Below, piece by piece: positions 1 to 6,844 of a stretch of 11,004 nt of DNA. Position 1 is the stretch's first letter, and each line of letters opens with the position of its first letter. The position numbers and the translations under genes were made by a program. This DNA comes from Clostridiales bacterium. GTDB taxonomy: Bacteria; Bacillota; Clostridia; Lachnospirales; Lachnospiraceae. The stretch covers positions 1 through 11,004 of the forward strand of contig JAGZDD010000131.1 in assembly GCA_018369015.1 (NCBI GenBank). Reading direction: 5' to 3'. Below the pieces are notes generated by a model that was not told the DNA's origin, did not search any database, and saw only the letters and a program-made list of their open reading frames with translations.

Positions 1-2
1 GT

Positions 3-599
3 GGGGATATTCCTGTATTTACGGCAGAATTTGATGTGCTGACCAAGCTTACTGGCTTTGGCTTAACACGGGGAATGCTCTGTGCCATGCACCGGCCAAA
101 GCTTCCTTGCGTGCAGCAGGTATGCGCTGGCGCCAACCGTGTTGTTATTTTGGAAAATATAATGAATCCGACCAATGTGGGGGCAATTTTCCGCAGTGCG
201 GCGGCTCTTGGGTTTGACGCGGTGATATTAACGCGCGGGTGCAGCGATCCCTTGTACCGCCGGGCGATCCGGGTGAGTATGGGAACCGTTTTTCAAATCC
301 CATGGACCTTTTTTGAAAAGGAGCAGCCGTGGCCGGACGCAGGGCTGGCGCTTTTGCGCGATATGGGCTTTAAAACCGCGGCTATGGCATTGACGGAAGA
401 ATCCATGAGTATTGACGATCCGCAGCTTATGAAGCAGGAGCGTCTGGCAGTCGTGCTTGGCACTGAGGGCGACGGCCTGGCACGGCAAACGATTGGCAGC
501 TGCGACTATACCGTGCGTATTCCCATGGCCCACGGCGTGGATTCTCTGAATGTGGCGGCGGCCAGTGCGGTGGCCTTTTGGCAGCTTAGGAAAAAGTAG
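3..599 (+). CDS. TrmH/SpoU-family RNA 2'-O-ribose methyltransferase, 5' end missing
   Basis: This enzyme transfers a methyl group from S-adenosylmethionine to a ribose 2'-OH in rRNA or tRNA. The frame stays open to the window edge, and the codons before the GTG at 36 already encode family-like sequence (an IPVFTAEFDVL stretch), so the gene begins outside the window. The three SPOUT-fold motifs are visible: motif 1 NPTNVGAIFRSAA (near 163-201), motif 2 VLGTEGDGL (near 453-479) and motif 3 IPMAHGVDSLNVAAA (near 519-563). The last two form the knotted cofactor site, and the Arg and Asn of motif 1 are the usual catalytic and structural residues. The missing part is probably the small N-terminal RNA-binding domain typical of TrmH/RlmB proteins. 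It is not obviously linked to the catabolic operon downstream. The exact RNA target cannot be told from sequence. Confidence 0.93.
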   Translation, partial: GDIPVFTAEFDVLTKLTGFGLTRGMLCAMHRPKLPCVQQVCAGANRVVILENIMNPTNVGAIFRSAAALGFDAVILTRGCSDPLYRRAIRVSMGTVFQIPWTFFEKEQPWPDAGLALLRDMGFKTAAMALTEESMSIDDPQLMKQERLAVVLGTEGDGLARQTIGSCDYTVRIPMAHGVDSLNVAAASAVAFWQLRKK

Positions 600-659
600 T
601 GTAACAGCTTGGCATGACGGAGCTGCTACAAAGCAGTAAGGCATATTGGGGGAAAAGGG
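600..659 (+). other. Gap before the activator gene: small dyad and ribosome binding site
   Basis: This 60-bp gap has no clear promoter. A short dyad, CTGCT-ACAA-AGCAG (623-636), could form a weak hairpin without a following T run, so it is not a convincing terminator. The purine-rich GGGGGAAAAGGG just before 660 serves as the ribosome binding site and supports the ATG at 660. The activator may be transcribed by read-through from the methyltransferase gene. Confidence 0.4.
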
Positions 660-2582
660 ATGAAAATAAAACAAGATACAGTTGCCTTTATTGTGGCAAA
701 TTCAATTTTGAAAAAGCATGTGGAGGCTATTTTTAAGCAGCAAATCACGGCGGGCGATGTGATTGTTGTTGAAATGGATATGAGCCATCTTCTGGAGGAG
801 GGCCGAAGGCTTGCAGAGCTTGGGATAGGCGCCATAGTTGCCCGCGGAGGCGCTTATGAGGATTTAAAAAAAGAAATTACTCAAGTACCGGTAATTAAGA
901 TTGAAATGTCCGTTTCAGATATTTTATTCAGCCTGGCCAGGGCAAGGGCGTCTTACAGCCGGATTTATTTGATTCTTTATGAAAATATTATTTTCGATTT
1001 GGAAATGTGGAAGGATCTGCTGAACATTTCCCTTACCTTAATACGCTATAAAAATGTTGGGGAGCTTAAAGGCATACTTGATGCCATAGAGGGCGGCGCT
1101 GATACGGTTGTTGTGGGCGGCGGTGCCTGCTCTGTGCTTTCCAAGGAAAATGAATTAAATACCATAGAAATTTTGCCAAGGGAGGATACGAACCTTTTGG
1201 CCTATGAAAATGCCCGGAATATTATCAGCCAAATGAAGCGGGAGCGCAGCCAGATTAATCAGCTTGAGTCGATTCTTTACTCTGTGGGCGAGGGCGTGAT
1301 TATTATTGACCGGGGCGGGCTGATTTTGCATTTTAACCGCCGCAGCGAGGAGTTGTTAGCTGTAGATAAATGCCGGGCCGTGGGCCAAAAAATCAATAGC
1401 GTTATCGCTGACCCGGCGCTCTGTGAATGGCTCGGGGCCAAGCCCTTTACGCCCAAGCATGGGATTATTGATACCGGGGGCAAAAAGCTGTCTTTAAGAG
1501 TGGATTTATTTTCTGTATATCAAGGTGAAGAGCAGTTTATATTAACACTTTCTGAAGTATCAAAAATCCAGCAATTAGAGCAGGATATACGCCGCAGGCT
1601 TTCTAATAAAGGGCTTGTTGCCAGGTATACCTTTGAAAATATATTGACAAAAAATGAACGCTTTCTTGGAAGCATTGAAAAAGCCCGGAAGGTGACAGAT
1701 GTGGAAGGCTCTGTGCTGCTTTTCGGGGAAAGCGGCACAGGGAAGGAATTATTTGCGCAAAGTATTCACAACGGGAGCCGCAGAAAAAACGGGCCTTTTG
1801 TTGCTGTAAATTGTGCGGCGTTAAGCGAGTCTATTCTTGAAAGCGAACTGTTTGGCTATGTGGCAGGCGCGTTTACAGGAGCTAAAAAAGAAGGGAAGGC
1901 CGGCCTCTTTGAGCTGGCCCATGGAGGAACGATTTTTCTTGATGAAATTAACAGTATGCCATTAAGCGTACAAAGCAAGGTGCTTAGAGTTCTTGAGCAA
2001 AAGGAAGTCATGCGCCTTGGGGCAGATTATGTGATTCCGCTTAATGTGCGGATTATTGCGGCTGCCAATGAGTCTTTGCGGGAAGCCGTGAGGGCCGGGA
2101 AATTCCGCCAGGATCTTTATTTTCGTCTGAATACCTTTGAGCTTAAGATCCTGCCCTTAAGGGAACGGCGTGAGGATATTCTTTATTTATTCAAATATTA
2201 TCTTGGTCAGTACAGCGGCGTTCCCACGGCGGACATTTCTTTGGACGAAGCCTTTGTAAAGCAGCTTCTTGGCCACGACTGGCTTGGAAATGTTCGTGAG
2301 CTGAAAAATACAGCGCTGCGGTATGCAACCTTTGGCGGGGATAACAGCAATGGGGATATTCTTGACGTGGTCCGTTCGCGCACGGACGATGCCAAAGACG
2401 GCATGGTTGTCAATGAGGATTACCATATTGATCTGAAGGCACTGAACCGCACTGTGGAATCGCTGGTCATTCAGAACCTGCTCGACCGCAGGGTGCCGAA
2501 GCAGACCATTGCCAGACTGCTTGGAATCAGCCGTCAGGCTTTATTCCAGAAAATAAATAAAATGAAGGACGAAGCCTTTTAA
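660..2582 (+). CDS. Sigma-54-dependent transcriptional activator with PrpR-like sensory domain
   Basis: This is a bacterial enhancer-binding protein that would hydrolyse ATP to open sigma-54 promoters. Domains in order are a PrpR_N-like ligand-sensing domain (residues about 5-185), a helical linker (about 185-205), a PAS-like domain (about 205-300), a second linker, the AAA+ domain (about 328-555) and a Fis-type HTH (about 612-636). The AAA+ part is complete: Walker A GESGTGKE (356-363), the sigma-54-contacting GAFTGA loop (403-408), Walker B with LDE (427-429), sensor I near 462-470, arginine-finger candidates in FRQDLYFR (482-489) and sensor II WLGNVREL (541-548). PrpR_N domains are known to bind small organic acids such as 2-methylcitrate, so the inducer here is probably an acid or an intermediate of the neighbouring pathway. 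A consensus-perfect sigma-54 promoter lies about 1.2 kb downstream, before the CoA-transferase gene, and is the obvious target. The length of 640 aa fits the family. No receiver domain is present. Confidence 0.95.
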   Translation: MKIKQDTVAFIVANSILKKHVEAIFKQQITAGDVIVVEMDMSHLLEEGRRLAELGIGAIVARGGAYEDLKKEITQVPVIKIEMSVSDILFSLARARASYSRIYLILYENIIFDLEMWKDLLNISLTLIRYKNVGELKGILDAIEGGADTVVVGGGACSVLSKENELNTIEILPREDTNLLAYENARNIISQMKRERSQINQLESILYSVGEGVIIIDRGGLILHFNRRSEELLAVDKCRAVGQKINSVIADPALCEWLGAKPFTPKHGIIDTGGKKLSLRVDLFSVYQGEEQFILTLSEVSKIQQLEQDIRRRLSNKGLVARYTFENILTKNERFLGSIEKARKVTDVEGSVLLFGESGTGKELFAQSIHNGSRRKNGPFVAVNCAALSESILESELFGYVAGAFTGAKKEGKAGLFELAHGGTIFLDEINSMPLSVQSKVLRVLEQKEVMRLGADYVIPLNVRIIAAANESLREAVRAGKFRQDLYFRLNTFELKILPLRERREDILYLFKYYLGQYSGVPTADISLDEAFVKQLLGHDWLGNVRELKNTALRYATFGGDNSNGDILDVVRSRTDDAKDGMVVNEDYHIDLKALNRTVESLVIQNLLDRRVPKQTIARLLGISRQALFQKINKMKDEAF

Positions 2583-2612
2583 TATTAAAGACTTGTCTAA
2601 AGCACAGCGCAG

Positions 2613-3362
2613 TTAATTTTTCTTACAGACATAGCGGGGCAGGCCCTGGCTGTGTTTCCCGTATTCGATGGCTTCTTTGGGGCAGCGGCAAATACATGCC
2701 ATGCAGTGTGTACAATGCTTTCCCCATACAGGCTTTCCGTTATTGAGGCGAATATTACCCAGCGGACAAACATTTACACATTTCCCACAGGAAATACAGC
2801 TATTCGCTGCATAAAATTTCCGGGCATGGACGAAAACAGGATAGAAAATCGTATTAACGATGCCGCTGCATAGACGGTCCTTAAAGGTCATATGCATTTT
2901 AGGGAACCTATGGCCGCCTTTAATATCATGGGCGGCCCGGTCGATGGCCGGTTCAGCCTGTTCAATAATATGCAAGGCTTCTTTTTGCTCTGGAGTCGTA
3001 AAAAGCGCAATATAATTTTCAGGCATAGTGATTCCAAAACACCCATAATAATCCATGTTCTTTTTCTTACATAACAGCTGCAGATATTTATCCGCATTTC
3101 CGATATTTTCTCCGCAGGTCAAAATAAAATATATTGCTGTGCTGCCTGTCAGCGGGGTATGCTCTAACCATTGCCCGACAATACGCGGCATTCTCCAGGC
3201 ATAAGTCGGAACAACGATCACCCATGGCCGTTTTGAATATATTTTTGAAAAATCATTATTCTTTATTTTTTCAAAGAGGTTTATAACCTTGTCGTCTATT
3301 TCTCTGCCGATTCTTTTGGCGGCATACGCACTGTTTCCCGTTCCGGAAAAATATAAAACCAC
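2613..3362 (-). CDS. EFR1-family protein: flavodoxin domain fused to a 2x[4Fe-4S] ferredoxin domain
   Basis: The N-terminal part (residues 1 to about 165) is flavodoxin-like, with the FMN phosphate loop YFSGTGNS (4-11). The C-terminal part is a bacterial ferredoxin domain with C189-C192-C195-C199-P and C217-C220-C223-C227-P, enough for two [4Fe-4S] clusters. It should be a soluble electron carrier or reductase in anaerobic metabolism; the partner is unknown. I place the start at a GTG (3362-3360). A strong AAAGGAGG lies 8 bases before it, and translation from there gives MVLYFSGTGNS, the usual beginning for this family, for 249 aa. A longer frame from a GTG at 3395 has no ribosome binding site and would place the AAAGGAGG inside the gene. 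The gene converges on the activator gene with a 30-bp gap and no clear terminator. It has its own vegetative promoter, so a role in the operon is uncertain. Confidence 0.9.
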   Translation of the reverse strand: MVLYFSGTGNSAYAAKRIGREIDDKVINLFEKIKNNDFSKIYSKRPWVIVVPTYAWRMPRIVGQWLEHTPLTGSTAIYFILTCGENIGNADKYLQLLCKKKNMDYYGCFGITMPENYIALFTTPEQKEALHIIEQAEPAIDRAAHDIKGGHRFPKMHMTFKDRLCSGIVNTIFYPVFVHARKFYAANSCISCGKCVNVCPLGNIRLNNGKPVWGKHCTHCMACICRCPKEAIEYGKHSQGLPRYVCKKN

Positions 3363-3422
3363 AGCTTTCGCCTCCTTTATGTTCGTGTTATACACTTGAT
3401 ATTTTCGTATACCAGTTTTCCA

Positions 3423-3451
3423 ATTATATCAAATCTTTGCTTTTAAAACAA
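3423..3451 (-). promoter_or_regulatory. Vegetative (sigma-A type) promoter of the EFR1 gene
   Basis: Read on the minus strand, TTGTTT (3451-3446) and a perfect TATAAT (3428-3423) are separated by 17 bp, the optimal spacing. Transcription would start near 3416 and give a leader of about 54 nt before the GTG at 3362. A 7-bp inverted repeat, TTGATAT (3396-3402) with ATATCAA (3426-3432), overlaps the -10 box and the start region. It could be an operator, but it is short. Confidence 0.65.
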
Positions 3452-3542
3452 TAGCAGCCAATTAAAACATAGTGGCTCTTATAAGCCATTAACCAATAGT
3501 GACGCATAAGGTCTGCTATCTTAAAGGATATGCTCAAATTGT

Positions 3543-3576
3543 TAATGTAAACAAACGTCAAGTTAATATTACATTA
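3543..3576. promoter_or_regulatory. AT-rich inverted repeat, candidate activator binding site
   Basis: TAATGTAA (3543-3550) and TTACATTA (3569-3576) are perfect 8-bp inverted arms with an 18-bp spacer, centred about 216 bp upstream of the predicted sigma-54 start site. Enhancer-binding proteins bind dimeric inverted-repeat sites 80-200 bp or more upstream, so this could be the upstream activating sequence. The arms lie about 2.5 helical turns apart, which suits two half-sites on different faces less well than a compact dyad. The assignment is tentative. Confidence 0.35.
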
Positions 3577-3639
3577 TTTTGCTGCTGCTTATGGAAATCT
3601 GCGGACAGTCACAGGAAAAAGCCAAATTCATGGCAAACT

Positions 3640-3746
3640 TTTATGCCGCGCTGCACGCGGCTTTGCGGCCGGAGAAAGCCGGACGCTGCGGGCTGCACGC
3701 GGCACCGCCGCGCATGAAAGCGGATTGCCCCGTGCTGCGGCATAAA
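3640..3746. repeat. GC-rich 107-bp fold-back element, MITE- or REP-like
   Basis: The ends are perfect 10-bp inverted repeats, TTTATGCCGC (3640-3649) and GCGGCATAAA (3737-3746), and the match continues imperfectly inward (GCACG against CGTGC). The element is flanked on both sides by AACT (3636-3639 and 3747-3750), a possible 4-bp target duplication. Inside are further dyads: GCCGCG-CTGCA-CGCGGC (3645-3661) and CGCGGC-ACC-GCCGCG (3698-3712). GCTGCACGCGGC occurs twice (3650 and 3692), 42 bp apart. The block is far richer in GC than its surroundings. It may be a miniature transposable or REP-type element; alternatively the 42-bp phased repeats are binding sites for the activator. Confidence 0.55.
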
Positions 3747-3749
3747 AAC

Positions 3750-3765
3750 TGGCACGGCCTTTGCT
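3750..3765 (+). promoter_or_regulatory. Sigma-54 (-24/-12) promoter of the catabolic operon
   Basis: TGGCACG-GCCT-TTGCT matches the sigma-54 consensus TGGCACG-N4-TTGCW at every defined base, with the required GG-N10-GC spacing. Transcription is expected near 3776, about 20 bases before the first start codon at 3796. The activator encoded at 660-2582 is the likely partner, because sigma-54 promoters need an enhancer-binding protein. No similar match with correct spacing was found in the other intergenic gaps. Confidence 0.93.
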
Positions 3766-3795
3766 CTTTAGTAGGTATATGAATTAAGGAAAGGA

Positions 3796-5055
3796 ATGAG
3801 CTTGGCTATGGGAAACAAATTGTTGGAAGGCATACGCGTACTGGACTTTACGGATTTTCTGGCGGGCCCGTATGTGACGATGTATTTTGCGGATATGGGG
3901 GCGGATGTTATTAAGGTTGAAAATTTGAGGAGCGGCGGGAATTTTGTGCGCCGCGCCCGCCCCTTAGAGCCGGAAACCGGAAGAAGCATGTATTTTGGGA
4001 ACCTGAACCGGAATAAGCGGGGCGTTGCCCTGGATTTAAAGACCCCGGAGGGAAAGTCTCTTTTTACAGAGCTTGTTAAATCCGCGGATATTCTTATTGA
4101 AAATAACCGGCCAGGCGTCATGGAGCGCCTTGGCTTTGGCTATAAGTCATGCAGCGAAATGAACCCCCGTCTGATTTACGCCTCAATTTCCGGCTTTGGG
4201 CAGTATGGGCCAAATTCTTATAAGCCGGGGTATGACCTGATCGCCCAGGCTATGGGCGGCTCTATGAGCATTACCGGATGGCCGGGAATGGAGCCGACGC
4301 GGGCAGGTATGGCGATCGGTGATATTATTGCGGGCCTGAATGTTGGTATTGCTGTGCTGGCTTCCCTTCATAAGCGTATGGAAACCGGCATCGGGCAGCA
4401 GATTGATGTGGCTTTGGTGGACAGTATTGTTTCGGGAATGGAAGCAAAGCTTATGCAGTATGTTTACGAGGGCATATCTCCGGTGATGAGCGGCAACAAA
4501 TACATTTCCTCCGCTCCCTATGATTCTTTTAAGGCAAAGGACGCGCATTTTGTCATTGCCAGCGGTACGGACGTCCATTTTAAAAAATTATCGGAGGCCA
4601 TGGGGATGCCGGAGCTGTCAGACAATCCCCTTTACAATAATACAGAGAACCGGAAGAAAAACGCGGATTCCTTAAAACAAAGGATTGAAGCCTGGGCAGC
4701 AGATAAAACCGTCAGAGAATGTGTTGAAATTATTGATAACGCCGGCGTTCCTGCCGGGCCTATTTATAATTGCGAGCAGCTTTGCCAGGATAAAAGTATT
4801 GTGGAAACAAGGGAAATGCTTGTAAAGGTTGCGGATAAAGCGGGGAAGGCATATACGGTTATTGGAAATCCCATTAAAATGGACAAATATCCGTGCCGCT
4901 ATGAAAAAATGGCCCCGGAATTGGGGGAGGATAATTATGAAATATTTAAGGAGCTTGGATTTTCAGACGACGTGCTGAGCGCCTACGCCAATGAGGGGAT
5001 TATTAATATGCCGCCTAAGGGTCAGGAAGCCTTGGCCAAAGGAGGTTTATTATGA
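3796..5055 (+). CDS. Class III (CaiB/BaiF/Frc family) CoA-transferase
   Basis: This enzyme would move CoA from a donor thioester to a carboxylic acid through an aspartyl-CoA intermediate. The family core is clear: GIRVLDFTDFLAGPY (12-26), the GADVIKVE segment (35-42), NRNKRGVALDL (71-81) and the catalytic Asp147 in KPGYDL (143-148). It has 419 aa, a normal length. The ATG at 3796 is preceded by AAGGA (3786-3790); an internal ATG at 3808 is possible and would remove four residues. It is the first gene after the sigma-54 promoter, and its TGA overlaps the next gene's ATG by 4 bp, so the two are translationally coupled. Paired with an HMG-CoA-lyase homologue, the acid it activates is probably a branched hydroxy-dicarboxylate or its unsaturated form. 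Human SUGCT, of the same family, acts on glutarate, itaconate and HMG. The substrate here is not determined. Confidence 0.92.
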   Translation: MSLAMGNKLLEGIRVLDFTDFLAGPYVTMYFADMGADVIKVENLRSGGNFVRRARPLEPETGRSMYFGNLNRNKRGVALDLKTPEGKSLFTELVKSADILIENNRPGVMERLGFGYKSCSEMNPRLIYASISGFGQYGPNSYKPGYDLIAQAMGGSMSITGWPGMEPTRAGMAIGDIIAGLNVGIAVLASLHKRMETGIGQQIDVALVDSIVSGMEAKLMQYVYEGISPVMSGNKYISSAPYDSFKAKDAHFVIASGTDVHFKKLSEAMGMPELSDNPLYNNTENRKKNADSLKQRIEAWAADKTVRECVEIIDNAGVPAGPIYNCEQLCQDKSIVETREMLVKVADKAGKAYTVIGNPIKMDKYPCRYEKMAPELGEDNYEIFKELGFSDDVLSAYANEGIINMPPKGQEALAKGGLL

Positions 5056-5957
5056 TTCATTTGCCGGAATATGTGACAATACAGGAGGTATGCCCAAGGG
5101 ATGGGTGGCAGAACCATCAAATTCCTATTTCCACGGAAACAAAAATCAAGTATATTAAAAAAATGATGGATTACGGCGCAAAAAAAATGGAGATTACATC
5201 GTTTGTTAATCCAAAGGCCGTGCCTCAAATGGCAGATGCTTTTTTAGTTGTGGAAGGGGTTCTTGACGCCGCCGCAAAAGCGGGAGTGACATTGACCGGG
5301 CTGGCGTTAAATAAGCGGGGCGTGGAAAATGCCCGGGCATGTGGATTGAAAAATGTAACCTTTGTCCTGTCAGCCAGCGAGGAGCATAATTTAAGAAATT
5401 CGAGAAAAACCACCTTGCAGTCCCTGGAGGATTTTAAGGCTTTAACACAGACTGCCAGGGATATGAAAATAACACTGGCCCTGGCCTGTGTGTTTGGCTC
5501 ACCTTTTGGGGATGAGATTCCAAAAGAACGTATAAAGCGGCTGATCGACGAGGCGTTTTCTTTGGGCGTGGAAGAAATCGGGCTGGCAGATACAGCGGGG
5601 ATCGGTACCCCCTATCATACCCGGGAAATTCTTCAGTTTATCCGCAGCCTTTATGGCTTAGAGCGCGTGAGTATTCATCTGCATGATACAAGAGGCATGG
5701 GGCTTGCCAATGCCTATGTGGCATTAGAAGAAGGAATTACAAAATTTGACGCGGCGCTGGGGGGGATGGGAGGCTGCCCCTTTGTGCCGGGGGCTAAAGG
5801 CAATATCGGAACAGAAGACCTTGTTCATATGTTCCACGCTATGGGAATTAAAACCGGCTATGACATAGACAAGACGGTGGCTTGTGCAAAAGCTATGGGA
5901 GAGGAGCTTGGGGCGGATATACATACAAGTATGAGCGCCCTGTGCCGGCAGGTTTAA
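5052..5957 (+). CDS. HMG-CoA-lyase family enzyme (hydroxymethylglutaryl-CoA or citramalyl-CoA lyase type)
   Basis: This is a metal-dependent TIM-barrel lyase that cleaves a 3-hydroxy-3-methylacyl-CoA to acetyl-CoA plus a keto acid. Catalytic and metal residues known from HMG-CoA lyase are in place: R16-D17 in CPRDGWQN, E47 in MEITSFVNPK, H209 and H211 in HLHD, C242 in GGCPFVPGA and N251 in GNIGTED. The family's usual DGLQNE is DGWQNH here (W19, H22), a change close to the active-site loop that may reflect a different acyl group. It has 301 aa, the typical length for bacterial enzymes. The ATGA overlap with the CoA-transferase gene, and the ribosome binding site AAAGGAGG just before it, indicate matched production. 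Substrate options are HMG-CoA, citramalyl-CoA or methylated analogues. I am sure of the family and not of the substrate. Confidence 0.92.
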   Translation: MIHLPEYVTIQEVCPRDGWQNHQIPISTETKIKYIKKMMDYGAKKMEITSFVNPKAVPQMADAFLVVEGVLDAAAKAGVTLTGLALNKRGVENARACGLKNVTFVLSASEEHNLRNSRKTTLQSLEDFKALTQTARDMKITLALACVFGSPFGDEIPKERIKRLIDEAFSLGVEEIGLADTAGIGTPYHTREILQFIRSLYGLERVSIHLHDTRGMGLANAYVALEEGITKFDAALGGMGGCPFVPGAKGNIGTEDLVHMFHAMGIKTGYDIDKTVACAKAMGEELGADIHTSMSALCRQV

Positions 5958-5975
5958 CGGTTACGGAGTTTATAT

Positions 5976-6007
5976 GCCGCGCAGCGCGCCGCGAATGAAA
6001 GGGGAGG
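5976..6007 (+). repeat. Short GC-rich repeat resembling the fold-back element, merging with a ribosome binding site
   Basis: ATGCCGCGC (5974-5982) matches the left end of the element at 3643-3651. GCCGCG-A-ATGAAAG-GGG (5988-6003) matches GCCGCG-C-ATGAAAG-CGG (3707-3722) at all but two bases. The piece looks like the same repeat with its middle deleted. Its right end contributes the AAAGGGGAGG ribosome binding site of the esterase gene at 6014. The similarity is short, so chance is not excluded. Confidence 0.4.
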
Positions 6008-6013
6008 TTACAA

Positions 6014-6844
6014 ATGCCAAATTCAATTTTATCCGGGGAATGGTATTCCCAGGCCCTTGGGAGGCCGACGAAAATCAGCGCCCTCCTGCCGCCGTCGTTG
6101 ACGGACCGTCAGGCGCCTAAAAAGGATGACTACAAGACTGTCTATTTGCTTCCGGGGGCCTTAAGCTCAAGTGACGCGATTTTTACGGAAACAGATCTTG
6201 CAAGCCCTTATGACGGGATTGCTGCAGAAGGCGTCATTATCATTGCTGTGACGCCCACATTCAGCTTTTACTGTGATTATAAAAGCGATTATAAGTATGC
6301 CCATCAGTATTACACGTACATTGTCAAAGAGCTGGTCGATATGACGCGGACTCTGTTCCCTATTTCGCAAAAGCCGGAGGACACAGCTATTTACGGATGT
6401 TCCATGGGCGGCTTCGGCGCCTGGCTGTGCGGGCTGAACAACCCGGAGCTTTTCGGCTATATTGGCGCCCAGAGCGGTATGCTGGATATGCAGTGGGCCA
6501 TTGATCACCGGCCGTTTATGACTGTGAAGCACCGCAGGCAATATGGGGATTTAAAAGATATTACGGGAACAATGTATGATTTATACGATTTAACAAAAAA
6601 GCTTAATGCCAGGGCTTGGGCGGGAGAGGCAGTTCCCAAATTGTTCCAAAGCTGGGGCGGCGAAGAAGATTATCTGAATATCCCTAATATACATATGAAT
6701 GAACATATGAAGACAATGAAGCACCTGGATTATACATGTTGTAAGCTTCATTGCAGGCATGGCTGGGGAGAACACAACGAAGGCGTCAACCTTTTTATGG
6801 ACTGGTTCCTTTCCCAAAAAAGGCGTAAAGGAGGAGCGGAATAA
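6014..6844 (+). CDS. Esterase D/tributyrin-esterase-like alpha/beta hydrolase, catalytically intact
   Basis: The predicted cytoplasmic serine hydrolase has the nucleophile elbow GCSMGGFGA with S130, a candidate acid D219 in GGEEDYL, and H249 in RHGWGEHN, in the order and spacing of the PF00756 esterase family. It has 276 aa and no signal peptide or membrane segment. The ATG at 6014 has a strong AAAGGGGAGG upstream. It lies 56 bp after the lyase gene and overlaps the next gene by one base (TAATG), so it is part of the operon. A plausible job is to release an acid from an ester or thioester, either the imported conjugate or a stalled CoA thioester. The substrate is unknown. The downstream paralogue has lost the catalytic residues (see its entry). 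Confidence 0.87.
   Translation: MPNSILSGEWYSQALGRPTKISALLPPSLTDRQAPKKDDYKTVYLLPGALSSSDAIFTETDLASPYDGIAAEGVIIIAVTPTFSFYCDYKSDYKYAHQYYTYIVKELVDMTRTLFPISQKPEDTAIYGCSMGGFGAWLCGLNNPELFGYIGAQSGMLDMQWAIDHRPFMTVKHRRQYGDLKDITGTMYDLYDLTKKLNARAWAGEAVPKLFQSWGGEEDYLNIPNIHMNEHMKTMKHLDYTCCKLHCRHGWGEHNEGVNLFMDWFLSQKRRKGGAE

Larger units (their letters stand above)
3363..3795. other. 433-bp noncoding divergent control region
   Basis: This block separates the minus-strand EFR1 gene from the plus-strand catabolic operon. From left to right it contains the EFR1 leader and its -10/-35 promoter (3423-3451), about 90 bp with nothing I can assign, a perfect 8-bp AT-rich inverted repeat (3543-3576), a GC-rich fold-back element (3640-3746), the sigma-54 promoter (3750-3765) and the operon's ribosome binding site (3786-3790). 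Short open frames inside it (for example 3499-3717 and 3579-3782) run through the fold-back element, have no ribosome binding site and look spurious. Confidence 0.8.

Noticed and set aside
36..38. GTG as the start of the methyltransferase gene
   Set aside because: The frame is open to the window edge with family-like residues before it and no ribosome binding site; the gene starts outside the window.
610..627. A TTGGCATG...GCTGCT stretch upstream of the activator gene resembling a sigma-54 promoter
   Set aside because: The GG to GC spacing is 9 or 12 bases and not the required 10, and the -12 part does not read TTGC.
2583..2612. Terminator between the convergent activator and EFR1 genes
   Set aside because: I see no GC-rich stem followed by a T run in these 30 bases; the short T run at 2616-2621 has no stem before it.
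3499..3782. Overlapping open frames of 67 and 72 codons in the control region
   Set aside because: They cross the fold-back element and the sigma-54 promoter, lack ribosome binding sites and show no recognisable protein sequence.
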